From: Promethearchaeota archaeon
GTDB lineage: Archaea; Asgardarchaeota; Lokiarchaeia; Sigyniarchaeales; SOKP01
Assembly (NCBI GenBank): GCA_004524535.1
Contig: SDNY01000014.1
Location: forward strand, 1-44,635
DNA length: 44,635 bases
Reading direction: 5' to 3'
Shown here: in pieces, positions 31,873 through 40,160 of the stretch
How the letters are laid out: every line of letters starts with the position of its first letter
How positions within the stretch are numbered: position 1 is the first letter of the stretch
Translations under genes and position numbers: made by a program
Notes under the pieces: model-generated
Seen by the model: the letters and a program-made list of their open reading frames with translations, nothing else
Told to the model about the DNA's origin: nothing
The model's database searches: none

Positions 31873-33375
31873 ATGAATGAGATTGAAGAATTTTCGATAA
31901 TGAAAGACGGTTTAGACTATAAATATTTTGTTGATGGAAAATGGAAGAATTCTGAATCAGGTAAAATTATTCCAATTAGAAATCCATATAATAATGAATT
32001 AGTAGGTAATATTCAAGCTTGTACAAAGGAAGAAGCAGATCGAATAATAGAATGCGCTAGGAGTAATATTGAGTGTTGGAATGAGACTCCTATAAGAGAG
32101 CGAGCAGAAATTTTACGTGAGGCAGCTAAATTGATGATAAAATGGTCTAACCCTTTAGGATCTTTATTAATGAAAGAGATCGGTAAACCCATTAAAAGTT
32201 CGATTTCTGAGATTACAAGAACTGCTGATATTTTTAATGCTACAGCTGATTCAGCCTCTCAAATTTCAGGTGAAACAATGATGGGTGATGTTTTTAAAGG
32301 ATTTACACGAGAAACAATCTCTATGACCTATAGAGTTCCCTTGGGCGTTGTATTGTGTATAGGTCCTTTTAACTATCCTTTCAATTTAACAGGCTCAAAA
32401 ATTGCTCCGGCTTTATTAGCAGGAAATTCTGTAGTAATGAAACCTCCAACTCAAGGAGCTCTTACACCCTTACATTTTGGTATCATTTTAGAAAAAGTTG
32501 GTGTCCCACCTGGTGTCTTTAATATTATAACTGGACGTGGTTCTGAAATTGGAGATTATTTAACCGCTCATCCAAAGATAGACATGATAAGTTTTACAGG
32601 CTCATCTGAGACAGGAAAGAATCTAGCAAAAATGGCTGGAATGAAGCCATTATTATTAGAATTGGGCGGAAAAGATGCTGCTATAGTTCTTAATGATGCG
32701 AATTTAGATCTTGTAGTGAAATCAATTATATCTGGAGCCTTTTCATTTAGTGGTCAACGCTGTACAGCTGTCAAAAGAGTACTACCCATGCCAAATATCG
32801 CTGATAAGCTCGTTGAAAATGTAACAGAATCAACACTTAAATTAACCGTTGGTGATCCTGCCGAAAATAATACAATTGGACCTCTTATTAGCTCAAAACA
32901 ATGTGATTATGTCCAAGGACTAATTGATGATGCCTTAGAAAAAGGAGCAACCCTGAAATGTGGAAATAAACGTGAGGGAAATATTATGTGGCCTACAATT
33001 TTAGATCATGTAACAACTGATATGCGTGTTGCTTGGGAAGAACCTTTCGGACCCATACTCCCTTTCATACGTATTAATAGTGCCGAAGAAGCCATACAGA
33101 TCTCAAATCAATCAGAATATGGCTTACAGGGAATGATTTTTACCGAAAATATTGATCTTGCATTTAACATCGCTCAAGAATTAGAAGTAGGATCAGTACA
33201 AATTAACGGAAAAAGTTCAAGGGGACCTGATCATTTTCCTTTTTTAGGAACAAAATCTTCTGGACTAGGAACTCAAGGCATAAGATATTCTATTGAAGCA
33301 ATGAGTAGACCAAAAGTTATTGTAATGAATCTCTCTGAAAAAGGAAAATTAGTAAAAGAATGTAAGTATGATTAA
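31873..33375 (+). CDS. gapN: Non-phosphorylating glyceraldehyde-3-phosphate dehydrogenase (GapN)
   Basis: The 500-residue aldehyde dehydrogenase has N167 (PFNYPF), general base E263 (LELGGKDA) and nucleophile C297 (GQRCTAV). The C-terminal INGKSSRGPDHFPFLGTKSS followed by GLGTQGIRYSIEAM is diagnostic of GapN rather than succinate-semialdehyde or lactaldehyde dehydrogenases. It oxidises glyceraldehyde-3-phosphate to 3-phosphoglycerate with NAD(P)+, bypassing the ATP-yielding step in archaeal glycolysis. It is transcribed divergently from the pseudo-GTPase gene. Confidence 0.9.
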   Translation: MNEIEEFSIMKDGLDYKYFVDGKWKNSESGKIIPIRNPYNNELVGNIQACTKEEADRIIECARSNIECWNETPIRERAEILREAAKLMIKWSNPLGSLLMKEIGKPIKSSISEITRTADIFNATADSASQISGETMMGDVFKGFTRETISMTYRVPLGVVLCIGPFNYPFNLTGSKIAPALLAGNSVVMKPPTQGALTPLHFGIILEKVGVPPGVFNIITGRGSEIGDYLTAHPKIDMISFTGSSETGKNLAKMAGMKPLLLELGGKDAAIVLNDANLDLVVKSIISGAFSFSGQRCTAVKRVLPMPNIADKLVENVTESTLKLTVGDPAENNTIGPLISSKQCDYVQGLIDDALEKGATLKCGNKREGNIMWPTILDHVTTDMRVAWEEPFGPILPFIRINSAEEAIQISNQSEYGLQGMIFTENIDLAFNIAQELEVGSVQINGKSSRGPDHFPFLGTKSSGLGTQGIRYSIEAMSRPKVIVMNLSEKGKLVKECKYD

Positions 33376-33465
33376 TTTCATTTACTATAGTAAAATAATT
33401 AGAAGATAAAAAAAAGATGAATTATGATTTAATAAATAGAAATCAATGGGCAAAAGAGAGAGCTG

Positions 33466-34113
33466 TCAAAAATTTTTCTCAATCCACTCTTCAAATTTCA
33501 TATTTCTGAGTTGTTCTGCCCACAGGATTTTGATATTAGGCTCTTGAGGTAGAAGTTGGCTTTCTTTCATGAGAGAATATAATTTTTCGATTGTTTTTTC
33601 CACCAAGATACCGTATAATTCAGAATTATTTTTCATATCGCCAAGTTCCTTTTCGATTTCTTTTTTTGTATTTTTGATAATCTGCACCCAATTTTCTGCG
33701 AAACGTGAAATATATTTTTCTATATTATTATAATTTTCCATCTTCAGAATTGGAAAAGTCAAGGCGTATTTATTATCCTCTATTTTTTTTATTAAATTAT
33801 TCCATTCTAAAGTCAATAAGTGATTTTCAATTGTTTCAACTGTCCATTGATAGGAGATATTGCATTTATATTCTTCTGATTTAATTAATAAAGGGTTAGG
33901 TGAAAAATTTATTCTACTATAAATTTCATCAAAATTCTTTGGTCCTTCAGATAATTTTATTAAAATTTCCCTTCTTACCTTATTTTCAACAACCCAAGGG
34001 ATTTCCCCTTCATCCCAGGGCTTATTCGACGCAAAATCGTACCATGGTTGAATCTCATCAATATCAATTTTACCAATAAAACGATAATCATTATATTTCG
34101 TGTTTTCTTTCAT
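33466..34113 (-). CDS. Winged-helix (ArsR-like) regulator-type protein
   Basis: The 215-residue product has a winged helix-turn-helix (about residues 43-120): VRREILIKLSEGPKNFDEIY, then TVETIENHLLTLEWNNLIK and the wing IEDNKYALTFP. It is followed by a long helical C-terminal domain. The HTH layout matches ArsR-like regulators seen in many Asgard and methanogen genomes. The effector is unknown; there are no obvious metal-binding cysteines near the HTH. It lies 63 bp downstream of the minimal SUF operon on the same strand and may respond to iron-sulfur status, which is only a contextual guess. Confidence 0.7.
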   Translation of the reverse strand: MKENTKYNDYRFIGKIDIDEIQPWYDFASNKPWDEGEIPWVVENKVRREILIKLSEGPKNFDEIYSRINFSPNPLLIKSEEYKCNISYQWTVETIENHLLTLEWNNLIKKIEDNKYALTFPILKMENYNNIEKYISRFAENWVQIIKNTKKEIEKELGDMKNNSELYGILVEKTIEKLYSLMKESQLLPQEPNIKILWAEQLRNMKFEEWIEKNF

Positions 34114-34176
34114 TTAATTCTCACTCAACAAGTGTTTTTTTTATAAGTTATTTTTTAGAAAATGCGTCAATTCTTT

Positions 34177-35139
34177 TTATTCTTCTCCTAGCATTGCTTC
34201 TATTAGAATTTCAGTTGCTTCTTCTTCAGTAAGGCCTTTTGCCATAATCTCATCTAACCATTTTTGAGGAAATCGTCCTAGTGATGCTTCATGAGAGACA
34301 CTTGAAGTAGGATCCGTTGCTCGAATAAAAGGTCGTGCCCTACAAATAGAACCTTTTCCAAGCACAATTTCACTACACTCGACATGTCCATTGCAATAGG
34401 GGGCATTACCTTCCGTTATTCCATACATCAGAACTTCCCCGCCATCTTTCGCTGCTGCTTTCATTTTTAAGACGCTACTTGCATTTTGCCCCTCTAAATA
34501 GATAGCATCTCGTATTCTTACGGAGTCATTTTTATTTTTTCCAAAAGCTTTTACATTAGATCTTATTACACTATTTTCCATAGCGTAAATATCAAGCATA
34601 ATTTTTACTTTTCCAGGTGTTCCTTTAGTTAAATTAAATACATTTTCGAATATACTGTTTTCTCCGACGTACATATACCCAACAGGAGCCACCAAGGCTC
34701 CACTATTCTCTCCATGATAATGTGTTTCTGTATATGTGAAATTACAATTCTTTCCTATATAGAAATGTCCATACATTTTGTGTATCAATCCATTGGCATT
34801 CGGAAAACTGCAATGAGCTTGAACCTTAACATCTGTGTTATCTTCTGCGATAATTCTTGGAAATATTTCTTGCACTCCAGTTTCTTTATTGACGCCAAAA
34901 CATAGATGAACGGGCTCATCAATTTTTGTACCTTCTTTTATTATAACATCTGCCACAATACCATTAGGAATTTCTTTCCCTCTTAAAATAATTCCTTCAT
35001 ATTGTTCAATTCCCTTAATTCTATTAAAATCAAGAAGAAGTTTAGCCCCTCCCCCATGTCCAGGTAGGAAGTCTCTTATATCAATATTATAATCCTCCAG
35101 ACTGTTTAGTATATCCTCTGGATAATCTTCTTTACTCAA
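34177..35139 (-). CDS. sufB: SufB-type Fe-S cluster scaffold (minimal SUF/SMS form)
   Basis: The 320-residue protein is a short SufB/SufD homologue with a central beta-helix and the C-terminal signature SVSHEASLGRFPQKWLDEIMAKGL ahead of EEEA. A cysteine in HVECSEIVLGKGS aligns with the essential SufB cysteine region. Bacterial SufB is about 495 residues; this length fits the two-component archaeal SufBC (SMS) system. The start is TTG 35139, 6 bp behind AGGAGG, giving an 8 bp overlap with sufC. A longer frame to 35169 would overlap by 38 bp without a ribosome-binding site. Together with SufC it would assemble clusters for the many Fe-S proteins here. Confidence 0.88.
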   Translation of the reverse strand: MSKEDYPEDILNSLEDYNIDIRDFLPGHGGGAKLLLDFNRIKGIEQYEGIILRGKEIPNGIVADVIIKEGTKIDEPVHLCFGVNKETGVQEIFPRIIAEDNTDVKVQAHCSFPNANGLIHKMYGHFYIGKNCNFTYTETHYHGENSGALVAPVGYMYVGENSIFENVFNLTKGTPGKVKIMLDIYAMENSVIRSNVKAFGKNKNDSVRIRDAIYLEGQNASSVLKMKAAAKDGGEVLMYGITEGNAPYCNGHVECSEIVLGKGSICRARPFIRATDPTSSVSHEASLGRFPQKWLDEIMAKGLTEEEATEILIEAMLGEE

Positions 35140-35932
35140 ACGGTTCCTCCTCGTTAAATATTCTATCAATATAATCTTCTGGAAAACATGGCTTGCCTTC
35201 TTTATATAATGTTCTTTTGCAAAATTCTTTTAGACCTGCTTTTTTACAATATCTCAGCATAACATAGGGAAATAAATCTGTAATCAATACATCGCCATGC
35301 CAGATTAATGTTCCATAATCTGCAACCATTCCAATTTCTTCTCGATGGGTGATTAATAAGATGGTCATATTCAATTTTTTGATTTTATTAAAAATATTCA
35401 TGAAATCCTCTGTTATTATAACATCAAGTCCACTATCAGGTTCGTCCAATATGATGAGTCTCGGTTTCATAGCAACAACAGCAGCAAGTTCTATTCTTTT
35501 CCTCTCACCGCCACTTAATGAATTATCAATATAACGATTCACATATTTTTTAGAAGGTAAGTTCACTATCTCTAATGCTTCGGTGACTTTTTCTCCCAAA
35601 TTGCTTTTATCCTTTATACCAAGTGAGACATATTTCTTCACCGATAAACCTTCAATTCTGGCGGGTTCTTGCCAAGCCAATGTAATACCCATCTTTGATC
35701 GCTCTGTAATAGACATATCTGTAATATCTATTCCATCAAAATAGATTTTCCCTTGAAATGGCTTATAATTACTTAACCCCATAATTGAATAAGCTAATGT
35801 TGATTTCCCAGAACCGTTTGGACCAATAATAGCGTGAATAGAGCCTTCTCTTACATCAAATGACACATCATTGACGATAACGCATTTTTGATCGAATGTC
35901 GGGATTGTTAGATTTTTTACTTCTAAAAGCAA
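35132..35932 (-). CDS. sufC: SufC-type ATPase of the Fe-S assembly system
   Basis: The 266-residue ABC ATPase has Walker A GPNGSGKST (37-45), the signature LSGGERKR and Walker B LIILDEPDSGLD, with SufC-like YKPFQGKIYFDGIDI following the A loop. A C-terminal extension of about 20 residues contains CKKAGLKEFC, a possible metal or redox pair not seen in E. coli SufC. The start is TTG at 35930-35932, about 7 bp behind AAGGG. It is translationally coupled to sufB. No sufD, sufS, sufU or sufE is present, so sulfur donation must come from elsewhere or from sulfide. Confidence 0.9.
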   Translation of the reverse strand: MLLEVKNLTIPTFDQKCVIVNDVSFDVREGSIHAIIGPNGSGKSTLAYSIMGLSNYKPFQGKIYFDGIDITDMSITERSKMGITLAWQEPARIEGLSVKKYVSLGIKDKSNLGEKVTEALEIVNLPSKKYVNRYIDNSLSGGERKRIELAAVVAMKPRLIILDEPDSGLDVIITEDFMNIFNKIKKLNMTILLITHREEIGMVADYGTLIWHGDVLITDLFPYVMLRYCKKAGLKEFCKRTLYKEGKPCFPEDYIDRIFNEEEPFE

Positions 35933-36221
35933 AAATAGACCCTTGGATTTGTTTATATGAAATTATTAATTAAATTGTTGTATGATATTTGATATTTAAT
36001 GATTATTCTAATATGTTAAAATAAAATCTAATTTAAGTTAAAAAATTCTCTTTAAAGAAATAACTTAAAATAACTTAATTTTTCATTTATTAATTAAATT
36101 CTTAACGTATTTATATGAAGATATCTAAAAATCAATCTTTTTTTATAATTTAAACAATAAAAATATTTTAAGAATTAATTTAAATAATACTAGTAGAAGT
36201 AAAAAAGGTGCTTATCTAAAT
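35933..36221. other. AT-rich divergent spacer
   Basis: About 290 bp lies between sufC and the first protein disulfide oxidoreductase, transcribed divergently. I see only very AT-rich promoter-like DNA, no coding frame, no RNA gene and no AACATGTT palindrome. Confidence 0.4.
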
Positions 36222-36911
36222 ATGTCTTATATTAAACAGCATGAAGATATTTTAAAAAATGAGATGGCAAAGTTAAAAAATGAGGTTCATATAATAGTTT
36301 TCACTGATGTTAAAGAACAAAATGGAGAGAAAGTAAGAAGATGCATGTCTTGTGATGGTACTATGAACCTATTAGAGCAACTTTCGGAGTTCTCAAATGG
36401 TAAATTGATGATAGAAGAGAAATCTATAGATATTGATGTAGATGAGGCAAAAAAATATAATGTTACAAGAATACCAACGATTCTATTCATTGATCAAGAA
36501 GAAAAAGAAGTTATTAGATATTTGGGAAATCCACTTGGTGCTGAAACAGCTCCATTTATTCAGAATCTAATATATTTCTCAGGTGTGAGAAGTTTTTATG
36601 AGGATGCAATCATAATGAATTTAAAGAATATGCAAAAATCAACATTAAAACTTTTTATAACCTTAACTTGTCCCTACTGTCCAAGTGTCGTACCAATTTC
36701 TGGTTTATTCGCAATATTATCTAGAGGGAAAATAAAGACCGAAATAATTGATGTTGATGTAAATCAAGACCTTGCAATGAAGTATCAAGTTCAAGGGGTA
36801 CCCCATGTTATGATTAATGAAGACCAACATATTTATGGTGTTTTTTCTCCTCAAGATTTATTAGATAAAATTACGAGGGGAAAATTAGATTTAGGAGGCA
36901 TGTATGCTTAA
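36222..36911 (+). CDS. Protein disulfide oxidoreductase (two thioredoxin folds), copy 1
   Basis: The 229-residue protein has two thioredoxin-like units: the first with C41-M-S-C44 after a beta strand, the second with C150-P-Y-C153 (TCPYC). Each has its cis-proline loop, RIPTILF in the first and GVPHVMI in the second. This is the archaeal PDO (Pyrococcus/Sulfolobus type) that reduces or forms disulfides in the cytoplasm, and it is usually reduced by thioredoxin reductase. It lies just before a second PDO and thioredoxin reductase, with short gaps, so all three are probably one operon. The lack of a signal peptide places it in the cytosol. Confidence 0.9.
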   Translation: MSYIKQHEDILKNEMAKLKNEVHIIVFTDVKEQNGEKVRRCMSCDGTMNLLEQLSEFSNGKLMIEEKSIDIDVDEAKKYNVTRIPTILFIDQEEKEVIRYLGNPLGAETAPFIQNLIYFSGVRSFYEDAIIMNLKNMQKSTLKLFITLTCPYCPSVVPISGLFAILSRGKIKTEIIDVDVNQDLAMKYQVQGVPHVMINEDQHIYGVFSPQDLLDKITRGKLDLGGMYA

Positions 36912-36931
36912 GAATTTACGAGGTGATTGAA

Positions 36932-37615
36932 ATTTCGTCTCAAGATCGATATAAACAAATAATTAAACGTGAAATGGCTAAATTAAAAAAAGCCGTGAAA
37001 TTAAAAGTAGTTACATGTAAAGCACGGCAACCAAACGGAAGTCAGATAAGAGAGTGTATGGATTGTGGACAATTTATGTCACTATTAAACGTTTATGAAG
37101 AGTATTCAAATGGAATGCTGAAGATTGAAGAATTATGCATAGAAGATAATCCAGAACTCGCAAAAAGATATGATATTTCTCGTGTGCCAACTATTCTTTT
37201 TTTAGATGATAACGGAAAGGAGCTAATACGATATCTCGCAGCCCCACAAGGTGGGGAAATCCAACCATTCATTCAAGCTGTTTTTGCTTTAGCAGGAGCA
37301 GGTAATTATTATGAAGCAACAATAAAACAAAATCTTGACAGAATCCCACCTTCCACGATAAAAGTTATGATAACAAACACGTGTCCATATTGCCCCCAGG
37401 TAGTTTCCGTTGCTAATCTATTTGCTCTTGCAAGTAATGGAAAAATTAGAACAGTAATCATTGATATAATGGTAAATCAAGATATTGGTCAATATTATGA
37501 TGCCGCTGGAGTACCACATACAATAATTAACGAAAAGCCAGCAATTTCAGGAATGGTTGGACCAAATGAAATTTTAAAAGCTTTAATAGGGGGAAATATT
37601 CGTGTTCAATATTGA
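36932..37615 (+). CDS. Protein disulfide oxidoreductase, copy 2, probable AUU start
   Basis: This 227-residue paralogue has the same two-fold plan with C42-M-D-C45 and C151-P-Y-C154 and is collinear with copy 1 throughout. A GTG at 36923 is in frame but overlaps the GAGGTGA ribosome-binding site itself. The ATT at 36932-36934 lies 5 bp behind that site and aligns exactly with the first residue of copy 1 (19 residues before KLK in both). I therefore prefer AUU as start, with GTG as the alternative. Two copies in tandem with different first CxxC pairs (MS versus MD) suggest distinct redox potentials or substrates. Confidence 0.85.
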   Translation: MSSQDRYKQIIKREMAKLKKAVKLKVVTCKARQPNGSQIRECMDCGQFMSLLNVYEEYSNGMLKIEELCIEDNPELAKRYDISRVPTILFLDDNGKELIRYLAAPQGGEIQPFIQAVFALAGAGNYYEATIKQNLDRIPPSTIKVMITNTCPYCPQVVSVANLFALASNGKIRTVIIDIMVNQDIGQYYDAAGVPHTIINEKPAISGMVGPNEILKALIGGNIRVQY

Positions 37616-38546
37616 AATGGCTGATTTAGATCCTGATAAGATATGGGACCTTATTATATTAGGGGGTGGCCCAACAGCGATTGGTTGTGCAATCTATGCT
37701 GCCAGATTTGCAATGGATATATTAGTAATTGGAAAAACATATGGAGGCTTGATTGCAACAACTCATATTGTAGAGAACTATCCAGGTATTACCTCCGTAA
37801 GTGGTACTGAATTTGTAGAAATGTTTCGAGATCATATGGATTCTTTGAGCATCCCTTACATCTCAGATGAAATTAAGAGTATTGAGAAAGCTAAAGATCA
37901 TTTCATTTTACACTCTTTCTTTGCTAAGTTCAAGGCTTATACAATTTGTATAGCTACAGGTTCTGAGAGAAGAAAACTAGGTATCCCAGGAGAAGAAAAG
38001 TTTGCAGGAAGGGGCGTTTCATACTGTGCAAGTTGCGATATGCTGTTTTATAAAGATAAAGTCGTTGCTGTAATAGGAGGGAGTGATTCTGCTGCAAAAG
38101 AAGCGCTTTTTTTGGCTCAAAACGTGAAAAAAGTATATATAATTTATCGAGGAAAAGAAATAAGAGCTGAACCTATTAATAAAAAACGAGTTTACGAAAA
38201 TGATAAGATTGAGATCATTAATAACACAAATATAACTGAGATTAAAGGAAACGACAAGGTAAAATCAATCATATTCGATAATGGTAGAGAATTTGAGGTT
38301 GATGGAGTTTTTATCGAAATCGGATCTATTCCTGCATCAGATGTCGTAAGGGATTTAGGTGTTAAACTGAATGAAAAAAATGAAATAATGATTAATAGAA
38401 GATCAGAAACAAATGTTCCTGGTATTTATGCTGCCGGGGATGTAGCAAACGCTCCATTTAAACAAGCAATAACCGGAGTTGCTGAAGGTGTTATAGCAGC
38501 GTATGCTATATTTGATTATTTGAAAAAAACTAAAATTGAATATTAA
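37602..38546 (+). CDS. trxB: Thioredoxin reductase (NADPH type)
   Basis: The 314-residue protein has FAD-binding LIILGGGPTAIG (18-29), the redox disulfide C142-A-S-C145, the NADPH-binding VIGGSDSAAKEA and the closing FAD motif GIYAAGDVANAPFKQA. The basic pocket that binds the NADPH phosphate (HRRxxxR in E. coli) is Y-R-G-K-E-I-R here, so preference for NADPH is uncertain. The GTG at 37602 overlaps the PDO-2 stop by 14 bp; an ATG at 37617 is the alternative start. It should reduce the two PDOs encoded before it. A 3' remnant of a duplicate lies at 39953-40114. Confidence 0.93.
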   Translation: MFNIEMADLDPDKIWDLIILGGGPTAIGCAIYAARFAMDILVIGKTYGGLIATTHIVENYPGITSVSGTEFVEMFRDHMDSLSIPYISDEIKSIEKAKDHFILHSFFAKFKAYTICIATGSERRKLGIPGEEKFAGRGVSYCASCDMLFYKDKVVAVIGGSDSAAKEALFLAQNVKKVYIIYRGKEIRAEPINKKRVYENDKIEIINNTNITEIKGNDKVKSIIFDNGREFEVDGVFIEIGSIPASDVVRDLGVKLNEKNEIMINRRSETNVPGIYAAGDVANAPFKQAITGVAEGVIAAYAIFDYLKKTKIEY

Positions 38547-38572
38547 AAAAAATAGAAACTAAAAGTGATATT

Positions 38573-38656
38573 ATGGAAAAATATGATTTGGTTGTGATTG
38601 GAAGTGGTGCTGGATTAAATATTATAAATGTCGGGCTCAATTATGAAATGAAATGA
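38573..38656 (+). pseudogene. 5' fragment of a lipoamide-dehydrogenase-like gene
   Basis: A 27-codon frame, MEKYDLVVIGSGAGLN..., matches the first 23 codons of the intact gene at 43302 almost codon for codon and then stops at TGA. Weaker similarity to the parent seems to continue to about 38707. The rest of the gene is missing, so this is a remnant of a duplicate. It lies 26 bp after thioredoxin reductase. Confidence 0.85.
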
Positions 38657-38805
38657 GTTTGTATGCGCAGAGAGTGAGAGGGAGAATTATATCTCTCGGA
38701 GGGACATTTCCCGCCAGCGATGACGAGGATGAGGAGGATACGGGATTTGTGGTTGTACTGGTAGTTATAATTGTGGTAGCGAGTAGTGTTGGAGTTATTC
38801 ATTAA
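38653..38805 (+). CDS. Odd 50-residue membrane ORF overlapping the remnant stop
   Basis: A 50-residue frame starts at an ATG that overlaps the TGA of the preceding remnant (ATGA). It has a basic start (YAQRVRGRI), an acidic patch (ASDDEDEEDTG) and one strongly hydrophobic membrane helix of about 17 residues, VVVLVVIIVVASS included. The DNA is clearly richer in G and C than its surroundings. I know no family. It may be a real small membrane protein, a foreign insert, or a chance frame made by rearranged DNA. There is no clear ribosome-binding site. Confidence 0.4.
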   Translation: MSLYAQRVRGRIISLGGTFPASDDEDEEDTGFVVVLVVIIVVASSVGVIH

Positions 38806-38907
38806 TATAAAAATACTATCATTAATATAAAAATGATATTATTTTATAACACTAATATTATTATATATTCAAAGAATAATGAATAAATTTAAGTAAGGTA
38901 TGGGATA

Positions 38908-39285
38908 ATGGATAATCACGATCCTGTTGATTCATTAGGAGAGTATTCAAGATATTGGAGAAATAAAACAGAAGAAAGAAAAAAAAATTTGCTAAAAAGA
39001 GAACAACTATTAAAAGAATTAGCGAAAAAATGCTCAGTTTTATTAAAACAAAAATTTAATGTAAAAAAGGTTTATTTAATAGGTTCTTTAGCAAGAGAAC
39101 ATAGAATTCATGAAAATTCAGACATAGATCTAGTCGTTGTTGGATTATCCGATAAAGAATATTTTTCTGCTTTAAGAGAACTGTATAGATTAATCCCAGC
39201 AGGTATAAATATTGATTTGATTACAGGAGAAGACGCCTCGAAATCCATGAAAAACATTATTGAAAAGATTGGTGTTTTAATCTAA
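38908..39285 (+). CDS. MNT-type nucleotidyltransferase (antitoxin)
   Basis: The 125-residue product has the minimal nucleotidyltransferase motif G59-S60 followed by D72-x-D74 (GSLAREHRIHENSDIDLVV). A charged helical N-terminus of about 45 residues precedes it. MntA antitoxins add nucleotides to HEPN toxins and so silence them. It overlaps the next gene by 1 bp (TAATG), the typical MNT-HEPN arrangement. GTAAGG precedes the ATG. Small MNT proteins can also be solitary, but the pairing here is clear. Confidence 0.88.
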   Translation: MDNHDPVDSLGEYSRYWRNKTEERKKNLLKREQLLKELAKKCSVLLKQKFNVKKVYLIGSLAREHRIHENSDIDLVVVGLSDKEYFSALRELYRLIPAGINIDLITGEDASKSMKNIIEKIGVLI

Positions 39286-39773
39286 TGGGAGAAAATCATT
39301 TTTTAGTAATAATAGCTGAAATTAAACAAGAATTGGCATATCTAAAACAATTGACACAAGAATGTATTGAATTTTATGATTTGAATAAAAGTCAATTAAA
39401 CTCTCCAACCAATTTAAGAGTATTTGGCAGTTTTTTACATGATTTTTATACTTGTATCGAAAATATTTTTCGGAAAATTGCTATAAATATTGATGGCGAA
39501 TTACCATCAGAATCAACATGGCATAGCACCTTATTAAATCGAATGAATTTAAATATTCCTAATATCAGAGCAAGCATTATTGATGATGATTTAAAGGAGA
39601 TTTTATACGATTATTTGAGATTTCGCCATATATTTAGAAATGTCTACGGATTTAGACTCAATTGGGACAAAATGGGACATTTAATAACGACTCTTAAAAC
39701 TACTCAAAAGATGTTAAATATGCAAATCACAAAATTTTTAGAGATTCTTAGCAAAATTAAGAATAGTAGTTAA
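39285..39773 (+). CDS. HEPN/HepT-like toxin
   Basis: The 162-residue all-helical protein shows the HepT-like C-terminal signature RFRHIFRNVYGFRLNWDKM (112-130), with arginines, H115 and the tyrosine of the HEPN RNase/AMP-acceptor site. It is somewhat longer than classic HepT but resembles the HepT-like group that pairs with MNT proteins. It would be an RNase toxin neutralised by the upstream nucleotidyltransferase. The module sits between two gene remnants, which suggests it was inserted there. Confidence 0.82.
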   Translation: MGENHFLVIIAEIKQELAYLKQLTQECIEFYDLNKSQLNSPTNLRVFGSFLHDFYTCIENIFRKIAINIDGELPSESTWHSTLLNRMNLNIPNIRASIIDDDLKEILYDYLRFRHIFRNVYGFRLNWDKMGHLITTLKTTQKMLNMQITKFLEILSKIKNSS

Positions 39774-39952
39774 TAGATTCCTCAAAAGATACCTGAAAAG
39801 GAAATAGAGGAATCATAAGATCATTTATTTAATAAAAAAGTATCTCTTTCATCTAAAACTAAAAATTCAGTTTTAAGAATTAATAATTAAATAACTACAA
39901 AAACATAGAATCTATAATAAATTATAATAATATATTACAATCTATTATTGTG
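39774..39952. other. AT-rich spacer before the trxB remnant
   Basis: About 180 bp of very AT-rich sequence separates the HEPN gene from the thioredoxin reductase remnant; together with that remnant, 386 bp has no intact gene. No coding frame, terminal inverted repeat or RNA gene is apparent. Confidence 0.4.
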
Positions 39953-40114
39953 GTTTCAATAAATCGAAAATCTGAGCCAAATATCCCTGGAATTTATGCA
40001 GCTGGAGATGTAGCAGATGCACCCTTTAAACAAGCTATAACCGGAGTTTCTGAAGGAGTTATCGCTGCGTATTCTGCATTCGATTATCTAAAAAAATTTA
40101 ATATCGAATATTGA
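39953..40114 (+). pseudogene. 3' fragment of a thioredoxin reductase gene
   Basis: This 53-codon stretch encodes INRKSEPNIPGIYAAGDVAD and continues to KKFNIEY and a stop. It matches the last 50 or so residues of the intact trxB (INRRSETNVPGIYAAGDVAN ... KKTKIEY) with only scattered substitutions. The FAD, NADPH and CxxC parts are missing, so it cannot be functional. It marks the end of a lost second copy. Confidence 0.9.
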
Positions 40115-40160
40115 ATCTATTGTTTATACTACTAGAACAATATCTTCAATTAATTGTATA

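Noticed and set aside
38801-38834. Direct repeat of ATTAATATAAAAAT around 38801 and 38821, considered as insertion target duplication
   Set aside because: The copies are only 20 bp apart and AT-rich, and do not flank a mobile gene.
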